Positions 5,992 through 13,714 of a stretch of DNA of 64,000 nt are shown piece after piece. The DNA lies in the NCBI GenBank assembly GCA_934256595.1, contig CAKQOW010000001.1, forward strand, positions 28,257-92,256, given 5' to 3'. Below the pieces are notes generated by a model. It was given only the letters and a program-made list of their open reading frames with translations. It had not been told where the DNA came from and made no database searches. This DNA comes from an uncultured Clostridia bacterium (GTDB lineage: Bacteria > Bacillota > Clostridia > Peptostreptococcales > Anaerovoracaceae). The position numbers and the translations under genes are program-made. The number at the start of each line of letters is the position of its first letter. The stretch's first letter is position 1.

Positions 5992-8613
5992 ATGGATAAC
6001 AGAATTATAATTATAGATGGAAACAGCCTTATAAACAGGGCGTATTATGCGATGCAGAACCCTATGATAACCAGAGAGGGCATATACACGCAGGGGATTT
6101 TCGGATTTTTAAATATGCTGACAAAGATAAAAAACGAATACCCCTCAGGATATATTGCAGTCGCTTTTGACAGGAAAGCGCCTACTTTCAGACATCTTGA
6201 ATACAGCGAATACAAGGCAGGCCGCAAAAAAATGCCGCCGGAGCTTGCAATGCAGCTTCCGCTGCTCAAGGATGTGCTGGATGCGATGAACATCAAACGT
6301 CTTGAAACGGACGGCTGGGAGGCAGACGATATTATAGGCACCATAGCGGCAAGAGCAGAGGCTGCAGGACTTGAACCCCTGATTATAACCGGGGACAAGG
6401 ACGAGCTTCAGCTTGCAACAGACAAAACTAAAGTAATCATAACAAAGAAAGGCATCTCCGAATTTGAAATTTACGACTATGATGCCATGGTTGCAAAATA
6501 CGGCTTCACACCGTCTCAGTTCATAGACTTCAAGGGACTTATGGGCGATCAGTCCGATAATATACCGGGAGTTCCCGGGGTCGGCGAAAAAACAGCCACA
6601 AAGCTCATACTCGAATACGGCAGCGTGGAAAACCTGCTTGCTTCAATCGACAGCATGCCCAAAAACAAATTAAGAGAAAAAATAGAGGATAATCAGCAGC
6701 TTGCTGTTATGAGCAAAAGACTTGCGACAATAAACACAAACGCTCCTGTTGATTTTAACATAGAGGAATACACCCTTACAGAGCCGGATTACGACAGGCT
6801 GATTGAGATATATACCAGACTTGAATTCAACAGCTTCCTCAAAAAACTGAAGCTCCCCGAAAAAAAGACAGAGATAAACTACAGCCAGAGAGTAGTATCC
6901 TCAGCAGATGACATAGCGGCAATAAAAGGTGAGATTACTCTCAAGGTATTAAGCGACGGCAATCATAAGGATACCCCCGTTATATACGGCATAGGCTGCC
7001 TGTGCGACAATATCTGCTACTATATCGATGAAAAAAACACAGAACTTTTTATAGAGCATCTTAACAGCAGCGATATTAAACTGATGGGCCATAACCTTAA
7101 AAGCGACATATATCCGCTTATGTGCAGAGGTCTTTACAATATTAATGTGGCCTTTGATACAGAGATAGCGGAATATGTACTTGACCCGTCAAAGAGCAAC
7201 TATCTGCTTAAGACACTTGCATTTGAATATCTGCACAGAGAAATCACAGACGAAAAAGAGATCTTCTCAAAAACGGGACAGATTGATATGTTCGGAAGCA
7301 ATCAGGGACAGTTTGCAGATTTTACGGCGCAGTGGTGCCAGGCGGTGTCAGAACTGAGACCTGTACTGCAGAGCCTTATCGAAAAAGACAGTCTTGACAA
7401 AGTATATTATGAAATAGAGCTGCCTCTGGTTGAAGTTCTGGCTTCTATGGAAATGTACGGATTTAAAATAGACAGCAGTGTGCTTACGGAGATAGGCAGT
7501 GATATAACGGCGAAGCTGGAGGGACTGAGAAGCGCAATATATGAGCTTGCGGGAGAGGAATTTAATATCAATTCACCTGCACAGCTTGGAGTCATACTGT
7601 TTGAAAAGCTGGGGCTTCCTGCAGGCAAAAAAACACAGAGAGGATATTCCACCAGCGCAGAGGTCCTTGAAAAGCTAAGGGATATGCACCCTATAATAGA
7701 CAAAATTCTCGAGTACAGGACTCTGACCAAACTAAACGGCACATATGTTGAGGGACTGCTTCCGCTTATTCACAGAGACGGCAGGCTTCATGCGCATTTT
7801 CAGCAGACGGTTACTGCAACCGGCAGACTGAGCTGCACAGAGCCTAATCTGCAGAATATACCTGTAAAAACCGATTTCGGCAGGCAGATACGAAAGGCAT
7901 TTGTACCGGAGGAGGGCGACTTCACACTTGTAGGCGCCGATTATTCACAGATTGAGCTTAGAGTTTTAGCCCATATGTCGCAGGACAGCGCTCTGATTGA
8001 GGCTTTTAACAACGGAGCCGACATTCACAGAAGCACAGCTTCAAAGGTGCTGGGAATACCGGAGGAAGAAATCACTCCGCAGCAGAGAAGCAGCGCCAAA
8101 GCAATCAACTTCGGAGTAATATACGGAATGAGCAGCTTCGGACTTTCAACAGAGCTTAACATATCAAGAAAAGAAGCAGAAAAATATATAGACGACTATT
8201 TTGAAAAGTATTCAAAGGTTAAGGAGTTTATGGATCATCAGATCGAGCACTGCAGACAGACGGGATATGTTGAAACCATAGAGGGCCGCAAGAGATATAT
8301 CAAAGAGATAAACGGCTCTGCATATATGGTAAGGCAGACGGGAGAGCGTCTTGCCATGAACAGCCCTATACAGGGCAGCGCCGCCGATATTATCAAAATA
8401 GCGATGATTAAGGTATACGGCGCGCTCAAAGAGGGCAATTTCAGATCGAGACTGATACTTCAGATACACGATGAACTTATTATTGAAACCTATGCTGATG
8501 AGGAAGAACAGATAAAGATTTTGCTCAAGGATAATATGGAGAACGCTGTTTCCCTTACAGTAAAAATGGCGGCGGATATAAATGAGGGAGCAAGCTGGTA
8601 TCAGCTCAAATAA
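5992..8613 (+). CDS. polA: DNA polymerase I
   Basis: An 873-residue family A polymerase for Okazaki-fragment processing and repair. Residues 1 to about 290 form the 5'-3' flap nuclease (LIIDGNSLINRAYYA, GWEADDIIGT, ITGDKDELQL, GLMGDQSDNIPG). The middle exonuclease-like region looks inactive: the first acidic DxE motif is not visible, only GHNLKSD resembles motif II, and the final Tyr/Asp motif is absent. The polymerase motifs are intact: A (GADYSQIELRVLAHMS), B (RSSAKAINFGVIYGMSSFG) and C (LQIHDELIIE). Loss of proofreading in the middle domain is common in Gram-positive Pol I. It is followed after 9 bp by coaE, a common pairing. Confidence 0.98.
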   Translation: MDNRIIIIDGNSLINRAYYAMQNPMITREGIYTQGIFGFLNMLTKIKNEYPSGYIAVAFDRKAPTFRHLEYSEYKAGRKKMPPELAMQLPLLKDVLDAMNIKRLETDGWEADDIIGTIAARAEAAGLEPLIITGDKDELQLATDKTKVIITKKGISEFEIYDYDAMVAKYGFTPSQFIDFKGLMGDQSDNIPGVPGVGEKTATKLILEYGSVENLLASIDSMPKNKLREKIEDNQQLAVMSKRLATINTNAPVDFNIEEYTLTEPDYDRLIEIYTRLEFNSFLKKLKLPEKKTEINYSQRVVSSADDIAAIKGEITLKVLSDGNHKDTPVIYGIGCLCDNICYYIDEKNTELFIEHLNSSDIKLMGHNLKSDIYPLMCRGLYNINVAFDTEIAEYVLDPSKSNYLLKTLAFEYLHREITDEKEIFSKTGQIDMFGSNQGQFADFTAQWCQAVSELRPVLQSLIEKDSLDKVYYEIELPLVEVLASMEMYGFKIDSSVLTEIGSDITAKLEGLRSAIYELAGEEFNINSPAQLGVILFEKLGLPAGKKTQRGYSTSAEVLEKLRDMHPIIDKILEYRTLTKLNGTYVEGLLPLIHRDGRLHAHFQQTVTATGRLSCTEPNLQNIPVKTDFGRQIRKAFVPEEGDFTLVGADYSQIELRVLAHMSQDSALIEAFNNGADIHRSTASKVLGIPEEEITPQQRSSAKAINFGVIYGMSSFGLSTELNISRKEAEKYIDDYFEKYSKVKEFMDHQIEHCRQTGYVETIEGRKRYIKEINGSAYMVRQTGERLAMNSPIQGSAADIIKIAMIKVYGALKEGNFRSRLILQIHDELIIETYADEEEQIKILLKDNMENAVSLTVKMAADINEGASWYQLK

Positions 8614-8622
8614 GGAGGAAAT

Positions 8623-9201
8623 ATGCGTGTTATAGGACTTACAGGAGGCATAGGGACAGGCAAATCCACAGTATCGAAATATCTGGCCTCAAGGGGCTTT
8701 GAAATAATAGACGCAGACCTTATAGCAAGACAGATTGTGGAGCCGGGCTCACCGCTGCTTGATGAAATAGGCGAAACTTTCGGCAGACAGTTCATATTAC
8801 CTGACGGAAGTCTTGACAGGAAAGCCCTTGGGGCATATGTTTTCAGCGACAGCAGCAGAAAAAAACAGCTTGACGATATAATGATGGGAAGCATAGTTTC
8901 GACCATAAGAGAGAGGATACAAACTGCAAAGGGCAATGTCATTGTAGACGCACCGCTGCTGTTTGAAGTCGGACTTGACGCGGATGTGGAGGCCGTATGG
9001 CTTGTAGATGCTGCGGATGAAGTCAGAATCAAACGAGTATGCGCCAGAGATAATATACCGGCGCAGCAGGTTTCTGACAGGATAAAAAATCAGATGCCTC
9101 AGAGTGAAAAGGCGGCAAAATCTGATGAAGTTATAGATAACTCGGGAAGTGAGGAGGAGCTGTATCGGCAGATAGATCGGCTCATAAACGAATATGCATA
9201 A
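8623..9201 (+). CDS. coaE: Dephospho-CoA kinase
   Basis: A 192-residue P-loop kinase that phosphorylates dephospho-CoA in the last step of coenzyme A synthesis. The P-loop GGIGTGKST sits at residues 8-16, followed by IIDADLIARQIVEPGSP, which binds the substrate. DAPLLFEVG and VWLVDAADEVRIKRV are further family blocks. AAGGAGGAAAT precedes the ATG. It lies directly after polA and overlaps the next gene by 8 bp, so the three are probably one transcript. Confidence 0.97.
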   Translation: MRVIGLTGGIGTGKSTVSKYLASRGFEIIDADLIARQIVEPGSPLLDEIGETFGRQFILPDGSLDRKALGAYVFSDSSRKKQLDDIMMGSIVSTIRERIQTAKGNVIVDAPLLFEVGLDADVEAVWLVDAADEVRIKRVCARDNIPAQQVSDRIKNQMPQSEKAAKSDEVIDNSGSEEELYRQIDRLINEYA

Positions 9202-10789
9202 GAAATCAATATCCATATTACTTATACTGACGATGCTGTTTGCGTTTTCAGGCTGCACAAGCGTCAAAGATATTATTACGGGCGACAATTCGGATAATGC
9301 AACGTACAAAAAAAGCAGCACCGTAAATTTTGCAATAAGCAATATCAAGACATTAAACCCTGTCGTATCACATGATGAGGACACATACTATATATCCAAG
9401 CTGATATATCAGGGGTTGTTTTCGCTTGATGAAAATCTGATTCCGCAAAATGACCTCGCCAGAGACTACACCGTAAGCAAAAACAAAAAAACGGTGACGA
9501 TAACCTTAGACAGCGGTGCGCGTTTCAGCGACGGCGAGAAAGTAACCGCTTCAGATGTTGTATTCTCTGTAAACGCATATAAACAGGCGGGAAGCAAATC
9601 GGTATACAGCAGCTATGTATCGTGTATCGCATCAATAACGGCAAAGGACAGCAGTACCGTAAAAATAACGTTTAACAACACAGGAGAGGGCGGTATCAAC
9701 AGACTCGTATTCCCGATACTTCCGGAGCATAAATACTATTCGTATGCGGCGCTGTCCGATTCAGATGAAAATTTCAGACCAGTGGGTTCAGGTATGTATC
9801 GTGTTGCCAAGTACGACAGCAGCAGAACCCTTATCCTGAAACCTAATGATGAATACAGCGGACAGAAAGCTGACAACAGACTGGTTTTCAATATATATCA
9901 CGGAAACGCGGATATAATGAATTTAACAGACGGCAATCTGGTTTCATTCTCTGTGAACAAGGACACCGAAAGACAGACTGAAATAGGCAGCAAAAACCTT
10001 AAAACTGCTGATTTCCTGTCTAATGAGGTTGAATATGTAGGATTTAACTGCAAGGGTCAGATTACAGCGGACAAGAGCATAAGGCAGGCTATAGCCTATG
10101 CCATAGATTTAAACAGCATAATAAGCAAGGCATATTTCAGCTGCGGAGTAAAAACAGACAGCCTTTACTATCCGGAGTTTTACGGCACAGAAAACAAGGG
10201 GGATATGTATAATCTGAGCCGCAAAAAATCAAAGGATATTCTTGATAAGGCAGGATTTAAAGACATAAACAAAGACGGGTATCTTGAAGATGCGGAAGGC
10301 AGGGCGGTTACTGTACGAATTCTTGTAAACAACAGCAAGACAAGAAAAAGCGCAGCAGATATCATAGCAGAAAACCTTGAAAAAATATCACTTAAAACTC
10401 AGATAATATCGTGCAGTCAGCAGCAGTACAGGTCTTATCTTAAATCGGGCAGGTATGATATTTATGTAGGCGGAGCCAGAATTTCCGAGTATTATGATCT
10501 GACTCCGTTTATAGCTTCGGGTAATTTCGCAGGGTATGACAACGCGGAGGCACTGTCACTTGCGGCAGATGTAAATACACCAAACAAGGAAGAAGATATA
10601 AAGGCATCGGTAGAAGCTTTAAAGAAAATACTTAATGATGAACTGCCGTATTACCCTATATTATATAAGACATACAGTGCAGTTGTTTCAAATGAACTGA
10701 CAGGAGATATTGCTCCTATGTTCTGCAATTACTATATTAATTGCGGCAAATGGTACAGCAGTTATAAAATCACGAATACAGAAGAGTAA
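9194..10789 (+). CDS. Peptide/oligopeptide ABC transporter substrate-binding lipoprotein
   Basis: A 531-residue family 5 extracellular solute-binding protein (OppA/DppA type). Residues 1-21 are a lipoprotein signal ending in the lipobox FSGC, so Cys21 should be lipidated and the protein anchored outside the membrane. Family blocks include LNPVVSHDEDTYYISKLIYQG, TITLDSGARFSDGEKVTASD and QAIAYAIDLNSII. No permease or ATPase genes accompany it, so it is an orphan receptor that must share a transporter coded elsewhere (inference). In several Clostridia a lytic transglycosylase follows coaE; here this lipoprotein takes that place. It overlaps coaE by 8 bp. Confidence 0.9.
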   Translation: MHKKSISILLILTMLFAFSGCTSVKDIITGDNSDNATYKKSSTVNFAISNIKTLNPVVSHDEDTYYISKLIYQGLFSLDENLIPQNDLARDYTVSKNKKTVTITLDSGARFSDGEKVTASDVVFSVNAYKQAGSKSVYSSYVSCIASITAKDSSTVKITFNNTGEGGINRLVFPILPEHKYYSYAALSDSDENFRPVGSGMYRVAKYDSSRTLILKPNDEYSGQKADNRLVFNIYHGNADIMNLTDGNLVSFSVNKDTERQTEIGSKNLKTADFLSNEVEYVGFNCKGQITADKSIRQAIAYAIDLNSIISKAYFSCGVKTDSLYYPEFYGTENKGDMYNLSRKKSKDILDKAGFKDINKDGYLEDAEGRAVTVRILVNNSKTRKSAADIIAENLEKISLKTQIISCSQQQYRSYLKSGRYDIYVGGARISEYYDLTPFIASGNFAGYDNAEALSLAADVNTPNKEEDIKASVEALKKILNDELPYYPILYKTYSAVVSNELTGDIAPMFCNYYINCGKWYSSYKITNTEE

Positions 10790-10795
10790 AAATTA

Positions 10796-10824
10796 TTGTA
10801 AAAAAAGCCGGCGTATGCTATAAT
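10796..10824 (+). promoter_or_regulatory. promoter of tRNA-Leu
   Basis: TTGTAA (10796-10801), a 17-bp spacer and TATAAT (10819-10824) with an extended TGC lie 11 bp before the tRNA 5' end. Part of it overlaps the last bases after the lipoprotein gene. Confidence 0.65.
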
Positions 10825-10835
10825 AATCTCGTTAT

Positions 10836-10922
10836 GCCGGCGTGATGGAATTGGCAGACGTGCGGGACTCAAAATCCCGTGGTGGCAACACCGTATGGGT
10901 TCGACCCCCATCGCCGGCACCA
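10836..10922 (+). tRNA. tRNA-Leu(CAA), CCA encoded
   Basis: A class II tRNA. The acceptor strand GCCGGCG pairs with CGCCGGC, with discriminator A and an encoded CCA at 10920-10922. The anticodon stem CGGGA/TCCCG encloses the loop CTCAAAA, giving anticodon CAA for UUG codons. A long variable arm (GTGGCAACACC) and the T arm ATGGGTTCGACCCCCAT are present. Leucine identity follows from the anticodon, the long variable arm and the A discriminator. Confidence 0.97.
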
Positions 10923-10966
10923 TTTGAGATTAAATTGTTTATAAAAATCGTAAGGAGGATTTTTTT

Positions 10967-11398
10967 ATGAATCAGAGTACTATGAGTATTTTAATGCTGG
11001 TATTAATCATTGTAGTTATGTATTTCCTTCTGATAAGACCTCAGAAAAAAAAGGAAAAAGCTATAAATGAAATGAGAAACGCAATCAAAGCCGGTGACGA
11101 AATCGTTACAATAGGCGGTATCTGCGGTAAGATTGTCAAGACTAAGGACGAAAGCCTTGTAATTCAGGTTGGCGCAGACAAAGTTAAATTTGAAATTATG
11201 AGATGGGCAGTTTCAAAGGTTGTAAGCGAGTCATCAGCTCCTGCACCTGCAGCAGAAGAGGAAGAAGCAGAGCCAAAGAAGCCTAGCAGACCTAAGAGAA
11301 TGAAAGCTGCAGCAGCAGCGCCTGCCGAAGAAAAGGAAGCTCCTGCAGAAACACCGGAAGCAGCAGAGGAAGCACCTGCAGCTGAAGAAGAAAAATAG
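10967..11398 (+). CDS. yajC: Preprotein translocase subunit YajC
   Basis: A 143-residue accessory subunit of the SecYEG-SecDF translocase. Residues 4-24 form the single membrane segment, followed by the family signature FLLIRPQKKKEK and the domain GDEIVTIGGICGKIVKTKDE. The last 50 or so residues are an unusual low-complexity Ala/Pro/Glu tail with a basic centre (PKKPSRPKRMK), well beyond the typical YajC length. A strong TAAGGAGG site precedes the ATG. secDF lies 2.3 kb downstream with TIGR04086 between, a common clostridial grouping interrupted here by an Rpn gene and a regulator. Confidence 0.96.
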   Translation: MNQSTMSILMLVLIIVVMYFLLIRPQKKKEKAINEMRNAIKAGDEIVTIGGICGKIVKTKDESLVIQVGADKVKFEIMRWAVSKVVSESSAPAPAAEEEEAEPKKPSRPKRMKAAAAAPAEEKEAPAETPEAAEEAPAAEEEK

Positions 11399-11414
11399 TT
11401 TAGAAATATATCGG

Positions 11415-11446
11415 GACTGAGTTTTGTTTAAGGCTCAGTCTTTTTT
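11415..11446 (+). terminator. terminator of yajC
   Basis: GACTGAG (11415-11421) pairs with CTCAGTC (11434-11440), and six T follow directly. It separates yajC from the Rpn gene. Confidence 0.9.
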
Positions 11447-11518
11447 ATTGATGAACATATTAAATTGTATACAAAAACATAAAAAACATGTAAAAAATAC
11501 ATTTTATAGAAAATATGG

Positions 11519-11547
11519 TTGACTGGTGCAAATGAGCCTCGTATAAT
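11519..11547 (+). promoter_or_regulatory. promoter of the Rpn-family gene
   Basis: TTGACT (11519-11524), a 17-bp spacer and TATAAT (11542-11547) lie 72 bp before the ATG. With the terminator upstream and another downstream, the Rpn gene is its own transcription unit. Confidence 0.75.
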
Positions 11548-11619
11548 TATATGCAATAAGACAACTCAGAACTTGTAATATGCAGTTCATTTGATATATA
11601 ATAAAGGAGGCAACAGCAG

Positions 11620-12495
11620 ATGAGACATACAAACCCACCTAAGAAACTGCAGGATTTAAACCTGATGGACCGTTTTCTGTTCAGTGAGGTAATTGAGAGC
11701 GCAGAAGCATATAAAATAATTCTTGAAATTATCCTTGAAAAAGAAATTAACTTTAAAGGGGAACCGATTGCAGAGAATGAGAAGCGAAAGGAGCTTCTGG
11801 GCAAAATAGCAAGGCTTGATGTATGCGCCATAGGTGATGACAACAGAGTTTACAACGCCGAGGTGCAGAAAGAAAACGAAAATAACATGCATAAGCGTAT
11901 GAGATATTACGGCGCATTAATGACAAGCAAGCTGCTACCTGAGGGGACAATAGACTATAACAAGTTAAATGACCTGTGTATGATAGTAATAGCAGGCTTT
12001 GACATGGGCGGAGAGGGAAAATATCGATATACAGTTCGCAGAGCATATGAGGGCTATCCTGACAAAGATGTATATGACGGAGAGCTAATCCTTTATCTCA
12101 ACACCAAGGGTAAAGATGCTGCGGAAGTGAGTGATGAGCTTATAGCTATGCTTGAATACTTTGAGGAAACAACAGACGATAAGGCTTTATCATCAGGATA
12201 TGAGAGGATAATCAGACTTAATGAGATAGTAGCATCTATTAAGGCAAGTGATGAGATTGGAGTGAAGTATATGAACGCATATGAAGAGAGAATGCACGAT
12301 ATACAGGAAGCAAGAGAGCAGGGCGAGGAAATAGGCAGAAGCGAGGGCCTTGAAGCCGGAATTGCTCAAGGTGAGGCTTCTGGCAGAGCAGAACGTGAGT
12401 TAGAGATGGCGAAAGCTATGAAAAATGATAATAAGCCTGTTGATGAGATTGCTAAATATACAGGTTTACCTAAAGAGAAGATAGAGATGTTATAG
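11620..12495 (+). CDS. Rpn family recombination-promoting nuclease / PD-(D/E)XK nuclease family putative transposase
   Basis: A 291-residue protein of the Rpn/PDDEXK_2 family, often annotated as transposase but known in E. coli RpnA as a DNA endonuclease that promotes RecA-independent recombination. The active-site pattern is visible: LDRF-like DLNLMDRFLF at the N-terminus, Asp67 in ARLDVCA, and Glu81-x-Gln83 in NAEVQ. A Glu/Gly/Ala-rich helical linker (REQGEEIGRSEGLEAG) leads to a short C-terminal motif, IAKYTGLPKEKIE. AAAGGAGG precedes the ATG. It has its own promoter and terminator. A remnant of a second such gene tail lies at 13049-13093. These genes form expanding families in many gut Firmicutes. 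Confidence 0.9.
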   Translation: MRHTNPPKKLQDLNLMDRFLFSEVIESAEAYKIILEIILEKEINFKGEPIAENEKRKELLGKIARLDVCAIGDDNRVYNAEVQKENENNMHKRMRYYGALMTSKLLPEGTIDYNKLNDLCMIVIAGFDMGGEGKYRYTVRRAYEGYPDKDVYDGELILYLNTKGKDAAEVSDELIAMLEYFEETTDDKALSSGYERIIRLNEIVASIKASDEIGVKYMNAYEERMHDIQEAREQGEEIGRSEGLEAGIAQGEASGRAERELEMAKAMKNDNKPVDEIAKYTGLPKEKIEML

Positions 12496-12603
12496 CATAT
12501 ATAAAGTTTGTGGAGCTTATCAGCTCTTACGGACAATTTGTCGAAAATATTAGGCATATGCAGTTTGATTATTTATGCTTTTAAGTAAATAATTCTTTAA
12601 AAG

Positions 12604-12646
12604 AAAGACACAGTTATCGGATTACCGTTCCGAAGCTGTGTCTTTT
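12604..12646. terminator. bidirectional terminator between the Rpn gene and the XRE gene
   Basis: AAAGACACAG (12604-12613) pairs with CTGTGTCTTT (12636-12645) and runs into T on the + strand and into TTTAAA on the - strand. The two flanking genes converge on it. Confidence 0.85.
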
Positions 12647-12653
12647 TTATAAA

Positions 12654-12953
12654 TCATTTTATATTCTTTTTGCGCAGCAGGCTTACCATAGAGGAAAGAA
12701 CTGCTATATCTTCTTCGTCTAAACCGGAAACATCAAGAACCTTATCATTGCTGACACCTAACAGATAATCAGTGCTTACATGAAATACAGAAGCAAGCTT
12801 TGAAAGGATTTCAGGTGAGGGAATTCTTTCCTGAAGCTCATAATAAGAAATGACAGATTTTGATACTCCTATCTGTGCGGCAAGATGCTGCTGTGTCATT
12901 TTATTCTGGTTTCTCAATTCTTTTAATTTATTTCCGAAATTCAATAAGTCCAC
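12654..12953 (-). CDS. XRE family transcriptional regulator
   Basis: A 99-residue regulator with an N-terminal Cro/CI-type helix-turn-helix over about residues 6-62 (NKMTQQHLAAQIGVSKSVIS, then YYELQERIPSPEILSKLASV) and the frequent STDYLLGV end. An acidic linker and a basic tail LLRKKNIK follow. Its target is unknown. Two TGTCAC-containing copies spaced about 20 bp apart (near 13015 and 13037) lie upstream of its start and could be operator half-sites, which I infer only from position. The 265-bp gap upstream otherwise holds the remnant at 13049. Confidence 0.85.
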   Translation of the reverse strand: MDLLNFGNKLKELRNQNKMTQQHLAAQIGVSKSVISYYELQERIPSPEILSKLASVFHVSTDYLLGVSNDKVLDVSGLDEEDIAVLSSMVSLLRKKNIK

Positions 12954-13048
12954 TAAAATATACCTCGTTTCCTAACTGGGTTTATAAATATTATACAATA
13001 TAATGGTGGAGAGATGTCACCTTAATTAAAAAACAGTGTCACACATAA

Positions 13049-13093
13049 GCAAAAGTTTCAGGTTTATCCAAAGAGAAAATAGAAACGCTGTAA
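13049..13093 (+). pseudogene. remnant of the C-terminal tail of an Rpn-family gene
   Basis: Fifteen codons read AKVSGLSKEKIETL and stop. They align without gaps to the last codons of the intact Rpn gene (AKYTGLPKEKIEML and stop, 12451-12495), and about 33 of 45 bases are identical by hand count. A stop lies directly before it, so only the tail survives. It suggests a former second copy or a rearranged family member. Confidence 0.55.
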
Positions 13094-13218
13094 TTTCATA
13101 CGCATAACACAGAGCATATATGGTCTTTTGAGGATTGTATATGTTCTTTTTGTGTGTTTTCAGTCTTTTTTAACTGTGCAGGGTATATACATATATCATC
13201 AACTATATGGAGGTGTAT

Positions 13219-13584
13219 ATGGACATATTAAAAAAGAGCATCAAAGCCTTTGGCATCTGTATCGTGCTGTTTATAATGCTGACCGCACTTGCTTCACTTC
13301 TGATGCAGACAGGACTTCTGCAGGATAATACTTCAAGACTGTGTATGTATGTTATTCTTTCGCTGTGCTGCTTTTTTGCAGGACTGATGGCTGCGGACAT
13401 ATTCGGGCTGAAAGGCATTTTGTCAGGGCTTCTGGCTTCAGTAGCCTTTATCCTTTTGCTATGGTGCGTAATTTCCCTGTATGAAGGAGTATTTAACCCT
13501 GTAAGTTTAATAAATAAGATGAATTTCATACCGGCAGCGGCAGGAACGGCAGGCGGTATAGTGGGTAGCAATACAAAAAAGTGA
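13219..13584 (+). CDS. TIGR04086 family membrane protein
   Basis: A 121-residue protein with four hydrophobic segments (about residues 8-30, 42-62, 65-87 and 103-116). It matches the TIGR04086 type of small clostridial membrane protein of unknown role, recognised by layout and by its position between yajC and secDF. I take the ATG at 13219, five bases after GGAGG; the in-frame ATG at 13207 overlaps that ribosome site. The neighbourhood hints at a link with the Sec membrane machinery, but nothing in the sequence proves it. Confidence 0.75.
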   Translation: MDILKKSIKAFGICIVLFIMLTALASLLMQTGLLQDNTSRLCMYVILSLCCFFAGLMAADIFGLKGILSGLLASVAFILLLWCVISLYEGVFNPVSLINKMNFIPAAAGTAGGIVGSNTKK

Positions 13585-13614
13585 CAGTTTTATATTCAAA
13601 ATCCTGTATTTCTC

Positions 13615-13643
13615 TTGTGTCATCAGCAAAAAAGTAGTAAAAT
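13615..13643 (+). promoter_or_regulatory. possible promoter of secDF
   Basis: TTGTGT (13615-13620), a 17-bp spacer and TAAAAT (13638-13643) lie about 70 bp before the secDF start. The match is moderate. Confidence 0.4.
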
Positions 13644-13714
13644 GTTATGAGTTATGTTTAAGATGGCACAATTTTATGCCAAACACAAATACATAAGAGA
13701 AAGCAGGTAATAAT

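Noticed and set aside
11620..12495. Rpn gene as an insertion sequence
   Set aside because: No terminal inverted repeats or target duplications are visible around it. The family name putative transposase is misleading, so I list it as a nuclease gene.
13128..13328. 66-codon ORF overlapping the TIGR04086 gene
   Set aside because: There is no ribosome site, and most of it overlaps the membrane-protein gene, which has a clear GGAGG start.
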